Shown here: positions 1-8,100 of the stretch, in pieces | Layout of the letters: the number at the start of each line of letters is the position of its first letter | Numbering within the stretch: the stretch's first letter is position 1 | NCBI GenBank assembly: GCA_002270565.1 | Contig: NQMI01000038.1 | Span: 37,995-49,966, forward strand | Source of the DNA: Stenocarpella maydis | Lineage: Eukaryota > Ascomycota > Sordariomycetes > Diaporthales > Diaporthaceae | Direction of reading: 5' to 3' | Length of the DNA: 11,972 nt | Translations under genes and position numbers: made by a program | The notes under the pieces: model-generated | Databases searched by the model: none | Told to the model about the DNA's origin: nothing | What the model saw: the letters and a program-made list of their open reading frames with translations, nothing else

Positions 1-2140
1 CTTCTTATAGCCTTAGAGGGAGGGGGGGGGATGCTAAGGCTGGTTTTCCTCTGGATTCCGAAATATGCTGGTTCCCCTAGACCCCGGAACATACCCCTCT
101 CCAGACTATTATAAAGAATAAGCAATGGTCCGCCCGAAACAACTAAAATTACTTTCCTCCTCTGATTAGATAAGCTACCTGAATTCAGCTCTATTGGACC
201 CTTTATAGCTCTTAATTCCTGGCCTGCTTATCTTTACTCTCATTCTGCTATAGCATGCTTGGTCTGCAATCCTTCTTCTCTCGCTTAGCCGCCTTTTTAT
301 AAGCCTAGGATTGATGGCTGTTATTAATTACTGGTATGGGAACCTAGTAATTTGCTTCCTTAGTCCTTACCTACTTGCTTGCATTCCGGTTATACTCCTG
401 AATTGTTATAATTCTTATTGCGGTGGGTGATGGGCGATGTGGTGGCAGTATAGTTGGAATAGAGGATAGAGATAATAATAAAGACCTTAAGATACCTGAT
501 TGCTTAGGGGTTATCCCACTTATATTTATATTTCCTCCTGGGGATATATTCCTGATACTTGCCTCTAATATTTGCTGTAAGAGAAGTTTAATAGGGTTAC
601 CCTATGGCGTTCTAGCCCTGCTCTGATTAGGTATCTATAAAGCAGTTCTTACTTTACTTGGTGTCTCAAGACCATCTTCTCCATATATCCATGCCCCATC
701 TGCCTAAGGTAGAGGCTTAGGTGTTTTGGATGGGTCCTTGTGAAGTCCAAGCCTAAATATCGTGATTAGATCCTTCACAGCTGCACTAGGTATCTTAGAT
801 ATTAGGATAGATGGCTAGTTCTTTAAGCTATTAGGGGTAATAGGAGTTTTACTTAATCTAGAAGTCTGGATATTAGTAGGCCTTGAAAGATCAGCCTTAT
901 TAAATCTCACTATAAGAAAGCCTAGTAGATTTTATCCCAATTCTGATCCTATACCGGGTATAGCGTAATACTTAGTCTCCCCCTTATTCATCCCTAAGAT
1001 GTCGGCTTAAGAGTACATAATATTCTTTCCTACTATAAGCCTCTCATACTTATTATAGCTAATAACTGGAATATTCTGGATGCCCCTAATCGGATGCCTG
1101 GATTTATTGATTTCTGATTGGATAGCAAAACCCCAGATAAAAGCTAAGGCTTTTTTAGCAGGCAAGCTAGGAGGGGCGGATTCAAGCAGCCTGATCTTGA
1201 TCCAGTTTCCAAACTCCTAGCTATTCTTTTTATGATTCTCCCGGAAGAAAAAGGCAACATAGGTGGCTATAAGGAGTCTATAGGTAGTTAATCCCAGCTG
1301 CAGCATAACCTTTACTTGGATTGCTATGCATACCTATTTTGAGAATCCTTCAAGTAGCCTAAGGGTAAGGAAGTATATAATATAGTCCCTTATACAGGGG
1401 TACATCCTATCATGAGTTCTCTAATTAGGATAAGTATTAATTATACCGAGTTATTTAATATCCCCATTAAAGATGCTTAATACCTAATGGCCTAGGGTAT
1501 ATATAACTTAGATGATAAACCTCTGGCTATCCTTTAGTAAGTAGTATCTCTATAATCTAGGGGGTTCTCTATTGATATTATAGGTTATGGGCACTATAAA
1601 GATCAGGTTACTAAAATCAATCAGCTGCTAATTAATAAGCCCTAGAATATAATTAGTATATAGGCACGCCTCTTAAGCCAGGAGACCTTCTGCATTATAA
1701 AGGGTTATAAGGAAGTCACTATAGTAAGTGCCAAATAGGTTCTTCTGCCCAGGGGGGTCTCTAAACTAAGGATAGGGATTAATGCCCTTAAAATATGTAT
1801 CTACTACCCGCTGCGCATAATCATTATGCCCCCATTTTTGGTTCTAAAAGAATGGCGGTTGCACTGAAAGGTCTGATATATTAAAAGCTTGGGAGAGTGC
1901 CAACCTGTTATTAAGGATTCTAGTTTCAAATAGGTCTTTTATTAGGTCTATACTAGCTCCGTAATCCTAGTTTCCTTAATTGCAAATGTTGCATAGGTTG
2001 GGAAATCTCAGCTGTTATATAGGGTTGATATTATTAAAATTTATGATAAAGGGCAACGCTGAAAATCATGCTTTAAGGCCAACCTAATCAGAAGGGTTTG
2101 GGTACTCGATAGTAGGCATAGGGGCATCGGGATTGTTCAT
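1..2140 (-). pseudogene. RIP-degraded ORF of about 700 codons, unknown family (partial at left edge)
   Basis: Read on the minus strand from the ATG at 2140-2138, one frame can be followed to the left edge without a frameshift. It is broken by roughly two dozen TAA/TAG codons and at least one TGA. The translation is protein-like: a Pro/Asn-rich start (MNNPDAPMPTIEYPNP), a more conserved-looking middle near 1860-1640 (WGHNDYAQRVVDTYFKGINPYP, then GTYYSDFLITLYNAEGLL), hydrophobic/helical text near 1400-1150, and a Ser/Pro-rich, then Lys/Gln-rich, tail below about 900 (AYKKAAKREKKD near 265-300). The same frame can be read upstream of the ATG to about 2440 through a basic segment (KKDKRKKK near 2200), so the true start may lie further out. 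I do not recognise the family. It could be a transposon accessory protein, the main ORF of another element, or a captured gene. Seen: frame and stops. Inferred: that it was once a protein. Confidence 0.55.
16..30 (+). repeat. G-rich tract (G9 run)
   Basis: A gagggaggggggggg stretch with nine consecutive G sits in otherwise AT-rich sequence. It falls in the far C-terminal part of the left-hand pseudogene, where it would read as Pro codons on the minus strand. C/G runs contain no CpA or TpG, so RIP would leave such a tract largely intact; this may simply be a surviving patch. A sequencing homopolymer error is possible. Confidence 0.5.
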
Positions 2141-2468
2141 AGGGCTAACTTGGCCTTTTAGATTGTTGATAGCTGTAAACTAGATTAATGGGGATCCCTT
2201 CTTCTTTCTCTTATCTTTCTTTATTGTTTACTGGCTTAAGGAAGATATCTTTCTAATTAGTTAGATTGGGGAAAAGGGTGCTAAGGCAAGGAGAAATTAG
2301 GTAATGGAGGGGAGGTGATGAGTTTTAAGGGTAGAGGTTAATAATTGCAGCAGCTTTTAAGTCTTAATGATGTAAGTTATGCTGCGCTAATTAGAGATCA
2401 GCTGAGGTGTGATGGTTATGGAAGAAGTAGTTGGGTTGGAGGTTATAGCAGAAAGGTAGGCTTTTATT

Positions 2469-2587
2469 AGAAGGGGAGCCTTAAGATGAGTAAATTACTT
2501 AAGCTAGTAAATTACTTAACTTCCTTCCCTTTTCTGCTAGGCAGCAACCTTTGCTACTTTAAATGCTTCTGATAAGGGCTCCCTTCT
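2469..2587. repeat. Imperfect inverted repeat flanking an AT-rich core
   Basis: The left arm, about 2469-2485 (agaaggggagccttaag), pairs imperfectly with the right arm, about 2572-2587 (ataagggctcccttct), around a core of about 85 bases. The arms match at most positions when one gap is allowed. A second, weaker pair is gcagaaagg (2448-2456) with ccttttctgc (2528-2537). The pairs interleave rather than nest. It could be a small MITE-like remnant or a regulatory hairpin; no target-site duplication was identified. Confidence 0.35.
2489..2519 (+). repeat. Two direct copies of a 14-bp near-palindromic motif
   Basis: agtaaattacttaa occurs at 2489-2502 and again, identical, at 2506-2519, a spacing of 17 bases. 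The inner agtaaattact is palindromic except at the centre. Its place between two divergent tracks would suit paired transcription-factor sites, but this is inference from position and symmetry only. Confidence 0.5.
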
Positions 2588-2709
2588 CTAACTTTTCATA
2601 TTTAAAGTTGCTTTCCCCTTACTAATCCTTTTCTTTAACTTCCCCCTAATAGCATTATTAACTATTAATCATTAATCTTGTTATTAAACTATTAAGCCTC
2701 TCTAATTAA

Positions 2710-3609
2710 ACGAGCTTTGCTATCGCTATATCTTCTCCTCCTTAACCAAGCTAAGAAGAGAAGGGAAAGGGTAAGGAGTAATTGCCTCCTATTATCAGGA
2801 TCTTTAAAACATACAATCCTCCTCCTATCCATAAAAAGGGCATCTGCACTTGTTTTCAGCCGAACGCAATCCTTTTATAAAACCAGATCTATAAATTACT
2901 GCTTTATAAGGCCTTTACAATAAATATTAAGATATACAACCTTAAGGGCAGAGGCAAGGGTCTTAACATCCTATAGACCCTCTCCTTAATATGCAAATTT
3001 GAGCTGCTTAAACTATTCTTTCCCTTCCTAAAAGCCCTAAAGGCTTACGAGTACCTATAGTCTTGCCTTAGCACTCTGATTAAAGGAGGTCCAAATAATG
3101 TTTTTATTAAGCACATAAATGGTGGCCCTTATGAGAAGTACATATCTCAACTATGCTAGGGGAATAACCTTCATCAGGGCCCGGCTCTCCTTATCGCCTT
3201 CTTTGGTTATTACAACGCGAACCCGTGCAACTATTGCATACAGCGGATAGGGGCCAACTGTAACCAAACAACTCTCTAAGGCATCATCCCCATTATAATC
3301 CCTTTCTTTAAGTACTAATCACTCTAAGGATTTCAAGATAATACTTATGCTAATTGTGTCTATTATATTAAGGGTCACTTTTATGATTTCAAGATGCTAA
3401 AGATTTCTGAGAGTAGTTACAACTACATTACTAACGTGCGTCCCAATCTAATTAACAAGCCTCCAAATATACCTCCTTTGGAGCTCTCGCTAGGCAAGTA
3501 TACTAAGGCAGCTACTAAGATAAAATATAAGGAAACTCACGCGGATACTATAAGCAAGATCACCAGACATATGCCCAGGAAGTTCAAGTATAAGCCCACG
3601 GATCTCTAA
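2710..3609 (+). pseudogene. RIP-degraded Cys-rich protein, resembling fungal DUF3716-type hypothetical proteins
   Basis: One plus-strand frame runs from about 2710 to the stop at 3607-3609 with no frameshift, interrupted by ten TAA/TAG codons (for example 2878, 2974, 3058, 3157, 3277, 3316, 3325). The last 216 bases are open. The N-terminal part is Pro/Lys/Glu-rich, followed by GGPNNVFIKHINGGPYEKYI near 3084-3145. A Cys cluster then follows: PCNYC (Cys at 3226 and 3235), ANC (3259), a spacer, and YANC (3355) ending HFYDF (about 3373-3387). As I recall, fungal proteins of this kind carry C-x2-C, then C, then C-A-N-C and a final R-C-x-F. The two Tyr at the expected Cys positions here are what TGT-to-TAT change would produce. 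The tail is basic (HMPRKFKYKP). The start codon is not visible. Function of such proteins is unknown; the family match is from memory and moderate. Confidence 0.55.
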
Positions 3610-3964
3610 TCATAATCATAAGGTGATCAGAAGGGTCAGGCAAGGCTAGGGTAGATCCAGTTTTTCAGGTTGCTAATACTTCTTTTAGCAGTAAATTAAG
3701 AACCAATAATTTTTATCTTGCATATAGTCCCAAGAGAAGTACATTTATCTAATCAAAAATATAATATTATCTTAACTTTTTTATGTCTTAACTTTTTTTT
3801 TTATATCTTAACTTTTTTATATCTTATCTCAGAATTTATATTCCTTTAGCTTAAGGTTATTAGGGTTGATAAGCGGAATGTCTACATGCAGTATTATCCT
3901 TTAAATCTGGTTAGCTAAATCTAATAAATCCAAATTATATAAGCTATCTATATCTAAGCATGCC
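3610..3964. other. Convergent AT-rich spacer
   Basis: This lies between the end of the plus-strand Cys-rich track and the end of the minus-strand pol track. It holds the T-rich tandem repeat at 3771-3822 and no protein-like frame that I can follow. A 3' LTR of the gypsy element would be expected here or further left, but I could not match it to the sequence upstream of gag. Confidence 0.4.
3771..3822 (+). repeat. Three tandem units of cttaac-T(n)-atat
   Basis: Units are 3771-3786, 3787-3806 and 3807-3822. Each starts cttaac, continues as a T run of 6, 10 and 6 bases, and ends in atgt or atat; a fourth partial unit starts at 3823 (ctta). Unit length changes only through the T run, which suggests slippage. 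On the minus strand it is A-rich with embedded gttaag, so it could be a remnant of a purine-rich primer tract or a 3' end signal for either converging track. This is inference. Confidence 0.7.
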
Positions 3965-5460
3965 TACACTTAGGGGACCATCCGGCCAGGAAGAGACCAA
4001 TCTTAGTACCAATTATCATTATCCTAATCAGGGGTGGTAGGACGGAGTATGTTATCCAGCATATCTGGGAAGACATTATATCCGGCTACCTCTAATAGCT
4101 TCCTCCTAGTTTATTAACTTTCAGGAGGGTTATCCTCCCAAAGAAAAGGCACCTCTAGCTCCCAAATTCCCCTCTTATAGATAAATTTCTTTAAATGCAT
4201 TAGGGGATAGGTCCCATCAATAGGGATCCCATTAGGGGTCCTTAGCTTATATACGTTATTAGGCTTAATAGCATTAATGATATAAGGCCTAAACTATCAA
4301 TATATTAGCTTCCAGAATAATAAGTGATTAGATTTCCTCTACTTATCTATAACCAGTATAAGGTTATCTTTTATAAGAGGCTTAAGTCTATAGAATCCCT
4401 AGTAGGTATCTCTGGCTGCTACCTTTCTTCTTTGCTCAGCAACTAACTCCTGGGCACATAAAACATCTTATTTTAGGTCTAGTAATAAGCATAGTTAATA
4501 TTCTAATACCTAATTAGAGGTTATATAGGGTAACCAGGCTTAAACCCGCCAGATAGGGATCTCTATTTTAATAAGCAATACTGGGTTAAATCCATAGAGC
4601 AGGTAGAACGGGCTTTTCTTATGTAACCACCTTAAAGATGTCCTATTAGTAAAGAGTGCATAAAGAAGGATCTTTTTCTATCTAGTTATACCCCTACCCA
4701 GTATCTTTCCTAAGGCTGATATAATATTAAAGTAGCTGTATTCTATAATACTATTTACCCTAGGATTATATGTAGATATTCTAATCTGATATACCCTAAG
4801 GTATCTAAGGTATTTGGCAAAGTCTCCAAGGTTCTCAGGTCCCCTATCCACAACTACTAATATAGGCAAGCCCTATTTGAGTAGGAACTTATTGATAAAG
4901 AATCGCTTAATATTCTTTAAGTTGGCAGCCCTAAGAGCCATTACCTTAGGCCATCCTATAAGGTTGTAATATCCTTCCATAAGGTATTAATATCCCTAAT
5001 TAGAGGGCAAATGCTAAATATTAATATAAATTTTTAAAAACGGAAGCCCTAGGGTGGTAGGTATTACCTCATTATTATAAATCCTAGTGTCCCATTTATT
5101 ATATTTAGAATATCCGGTAATTACCTTTTCCATATCTGCATATATCCCTTTCTAGTAGTATATTGCTCTAATCCGGTAGTAGGTAGTATCCCTCCCTTTA
5201 TAACTAAGGGGAGTGTAAGTATTCCTGATGATTCTTTTTTTCAGATTAGGGTTGTTTATAACTCTCCTTCTAGGGAGGTCTTTCTCGGGTTCCCGCTAGA
5301 GCACTCCTTCCCTAAGGGAAAACGTAAGAGCTTTCTTCTTAAAAGCCTTCTATTACCGATTAGAGAGGTGATTAGGTAGAATACTGCGGTAGAGGTAATC
5401 TGCAATCCCCTTTGATTCCTTTGACTACTGATAACTGTCTTCAAGCAACAGCATCTGATC
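3965..5460 (-). pseudogene. Integrase domain of gypsy Pol (catalytically dead)
   Basis: Integrase would insert the cDNA into the genome. The zinc-binding N-terminal region lies at about 5210-5090. The second His position reads Tyr (5202-5200), the paired Cys positions read GYSKYNKW with Tyr at 5112-5110 and 5103-5101, and the usual Trp of YYWKG is TAG (5154-5152). The core begins near 5035: INI-stop-HLPS stands where families have D-x-x-HMP, so the first catalytic Asp is Asn (5022-5020). The second Asp is kept in VVVDRGPEN (4848-4846) and the Glu in NSIIE (4743-4741), with 34 residues between them. The best open stretch is 4869-4678. The C-terminal part has KSPFYLLYGFNPV (about 4625-4585), a GPY/F-like module reading FRPYIINAI (about 4295-4270), and LKKF near 4190. 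The track ends in an acidic/Trp tail near 3970. Neighbour upstream in frame: RNase H. Confidence 0.93.
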
Positions 5461-6010
5461 AGAAGGTATTAGAGCCATTATAGGGTTAAGAGAAGCATTA
5501 CATTATTCCTTGATATCCCCTTTAATTTGTCTGTCTACCTTATCTGAAGGACCCGGAGGTTTTCTTGAGAGTAAGTTAGCAACCGAATTATTAACCCCTT
5601 TGATATGCCTAACCATAAAGTTGTATATCCTGATTATAGCTAGCCATTGAGTAATATAGGCCCTAGGAATATCTAATGCTAACCCCTTTAGCTACTAAAT
5701 AAGAATATTTAAGTTGGTCTCTAGGATAAAATAAACTCCATATATATAGAACTAAAGCTATCTAATCGCATAAAATATAGCCTGATACTCACATTTTATT
5801 GCATCATAGAGCTTCTTAGCAGCAGTCTATAAGCCACTCTTATACTAGACCGGATAACGAACCCTATCTTTCACCTATATTAGGCAAGCACCCTAGCCAT
5901 CCAGACTTGCATCAACCATAAGGATGATCTCTCCCCCATTATAGTCAATATTTACAAGGTAGGGTTTTAAAATAATTATTAACTTAAGGGCATCTATAGC
6001 TTCCTAGCAG
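5461..6010 (-). pseudogene. RNase H domain of gypsy Pol
   Basis: RNase H removes the RNA strand during cDNA synthesis. In frame with RT and integrase, the translation shows IILMVDASLDG-stop-GACL (about 5925-5880), the usual start of the domain with its first Asp kept and the Trp of GWGA turned to TAG. The acidic Glu is kept in AIKCEY (about 5805-5785). ILETNLNIL (about 5727-5700) stands where the family has ET-D, so that Asp is Asn (5715-5713). The C-terminal hallmark FMVRHIKGVNNSVANLLSR ends at about 5560; the family usually has AD in place of this AN (Asn at 5577-5575). A Pro/Asp linker follows (KPPGPSDKVDRQ) before integrase. Two acidic-to-amide changes plus several stops make it inactive. 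Confidence 0.92.
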
Positions 6011-7480
6011 CTTTTAGTTCAGACAAATGGAGTACCCTTCTTTAGCAGGTTAAAGAGAGGATGTAATATAATTCCGTAAAAGGGCATTCAGATCTAATAA
6101 AAATTGATTAGGCTGAGAAATAATTAGAGCTAGCTAATATTTTCACAGGTCTCCCACTCCTTAATCTTAATGATCTTCTTATTTGCAGGAGAGCGGCCTA
6201 GAGTCCCACACATATAACCCATAATATCAGCCTGCTTTTTACATTATTCAAATTTAGCAGCATTAATTACACCACCAGCAAGCTCTATATTAAAAAGTAT
6301 ATCATTAAGGTTCTTAATGTGCTCTGTAATATACCTCTATACCCCAGGAAGGTTATCAAGCTCCTGATCATTATAGGTAGACTCTAGCCCTTTTACCGCA
6401 ATATTGTTAAGGAATGGGCAGCAGACTATCGGAATCAGGTCATAAAACAAGCGAATTATACATCTTATAAACTATACCACTGAGTTCGTGGCTCCCATGG
6501 GCAGCCTATACTATCGAAATAGCCCAATCAGAGTTATAAAGATGGTAATATTATAGCTTTTCTCTTCCAGCTTAATCTAATCATACCCTAAGAAAAAGTT
6601 TAAAAGCAATAGAACCTAATATATTACAAACTCCTTAGCAAACTTATCAGCAGCTAGAGGAATAAAGGTGTCTCTAATCATAACCCAATTAGCCTTAGAG
6701 ACATTATTAATCAACTAATAGCCACTATCCTTCTTCTTAATAAGGAACTATTAGTTTTAATAGGGGGTATGGGATTCTTTAATTATACCCCTAGCTTCTC
6801 GCTCCCTTAACATTTTAATAGCAGTCTCCCTTAACGCTCTAGGGAGCTTAATAGTTTTCATCTAATATGCCTAGTAAGGAACTATCTTAATAAATTAAGG
6901 AGGGGCAACATCTATACTAATCTGGGAGATATAAGACCAGTCCCATGTAAGAGCTTCTTCCCTATTCTCCAGGAGGTAAGTAAACATTAACTTTTCCTAA
7001 TTAGAGAGCCTATTATAGTTTCCTATAATAATATATTAAAGGCGCTCTAACGTTAATTGCAACCCCCTTAGAATAAAGGAGAATCTAGGTCTAATTCATA
7101 GGTTATATTTGCTTCTTCTACTAGCATTAATTAGATGCCTAACTCTAGCCTTATAGCTTAGCTTCTAATTTACAGTTCCCTTAGGGATAGTGCTATTAAA
7201 GGGAAAGTTATTAATAGGGTGGACTTTTACCCCTACCATTTTATATAGAGTCCTAATAGCTAGAGCGGTTACCCCCTTTTCTTAATCTAAATAAAATCAA
7301 GTTATAGGTCTCTAGGGTATACCTATCTAAATAAAAGACTGCTAATTAGAGTAACCCAATAGGATATTAGGCCTATAGATATAGAGAAAGGAGGCAAAAA
7401 AATTTAGCACTAGGATTCTAGCTTCCTTATCTAAAAGGCTCCCAAGGATATCATCATCCTAGGATAACCTAAGGTTAGTT
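6011..7480 (-). pseudogene. Reverse transcriptase of gypsy Pol, catalytic Asp pair replaced
   Basis: RT copies element RNA into DNA. Visible in order on the minus strand: an N-terminal pol segment rich in Leu/Ile (7480-6960, weakly conserved), LREREARGII (about 6810-6780), SHTPYQN-like text with stops at Gln positions followed by FLIKKKDSG (about 6770-6720), NNVSKANWVMIRDTFIPLAA, LGYDQ-type motif with the first Asp kept (6582-6580), RLPMGATNSVV (ATG at 6498-6496), and PFLNNIAVKG (about 6417-6388). In Ty3/gypsy RTs this last site is a (Y/F)-x-D-D box; here both Asp codons read Asn (6408-6403). EHIKNLNDIL, GYMCGTLGRSP and a thumb region follow to about 6010. About twenty in-frame stops are present. 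The frame is unbroken with RNase H. Confidence 0.94.
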
Positions 7481-8100
7481 TTAAGAGAGTCCATTAGGGC
7501 TCCAATTATAACCCGCCTCTAATCAGAGGAGTCTAGCTAAAGAAAGACCATCATCACCCTCTAAAGAAGGTATTTTCAGGGAACCATTACACCTTTTAAT
7601 AGCAGCTACCTAAAAAGGCTTCTAATTCCTCCTCCCTAGCCCACATATTACTCACAACTCATCAAGAGTAATATATATAAAAAGGAACCCCCTTAATCAC
7701 TTAAAAGTTAAGTTTATATCCAAAAAGAAAGGCATCCCTAAAAGGATATTATAGGTAATATTATATATTTTATCATCCATAATAAAGAAAATAGCCCTTA
7801 TCCTATTATAGCTAATGCATACCTACTTCTTAGTTACTCTAATTAGTACTAGTAATGCTCTATTATAAACTATAAAGTTCATATCTTAAAATAAAGTATA
7901 GAACAACTTATTCTAGCAGTAATAGGATAAAGGAAGAAGATTCATCTTAGCACCTATATCTAGCAGGGCTAGAAGGATCTTATAGCTCTCTAAAGCAATC
8001 CTAACATTTAGGTAGGCAGATCCGCAGCAACTATAGTTCACTATATTAGCAGTTTAAGATAATATTAAATTTACCTTATACCTAATAATATATATCTAAT
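7481..8100 (-). pseudogene. Retropepsin-like aspartic protease region of gypsy element
   Basis: The protease cleaves the Gag-Pol polyprotein. In the gag frame, LLALLDIGAKMNLLPLSYY spans about 7975-7915. The family active site is D-(S/T)-G-A, here D-I-G-A (Asp at 7960-7958), consistent with ACA to ATA. About 60 residues later, ITYNILLGMPFFLD (about 7765-7722) matches the ILG box that follows the flap in retropepsins. Upstream is TANIVNYSCCGSAYLNV (about 8050-7995). Stops are at Gln-like positions. Beyond about 7620 the coding signal changes to the frame used by RT, a net shift of +1 (or -2) nucleotides in the reading direction. The exact crossover lies between about 7620 and 7480. Confidence 0.8.

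Larger units (their letters stand above)
2141..2709. other. Divergent intergenic region, gene-free
   Basis: This spacer lies between the leftward track starting near 2140 and the rightward track starting near 2710, so it would hold both promoters. The frame of the left track stays readable, with Gln-type stops, to about 2440, so part of this stretch may be coding. From about 2440 to 2709 I see only short direct and inverted repeats and AT-rich sequence. Confidence 0.4.

Noticed and set aside
423..626. Open plus-strand frame of 67 codons
   Set aside because: It lies antisense to the long minus-strand track, has no recognisable domain, and is explained as a shadow frame.
2717..2923. Open plus-strand frame beginning with TTG
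   Set aside because: It overlaps the Cys-rich track in another frame, needs a non-ATG start, and shows only Leu/Ser-rich low-complexity text.
3965..4180. Chromodomain at the integrase C-terminus (chromovirus)
   Set aside because: After the GPY/F-like module the translation has an acidic, Trp-containing tail but no recognisable chromodomain aromatic pattern.
5256..5444. Open minus-strand frame of 62 codons starting at 5444
   Set aside because: It is in a different frame from integrase over the same DNA; the integrase frame reads conserved zinc-finger text here, so this one is a shadow.
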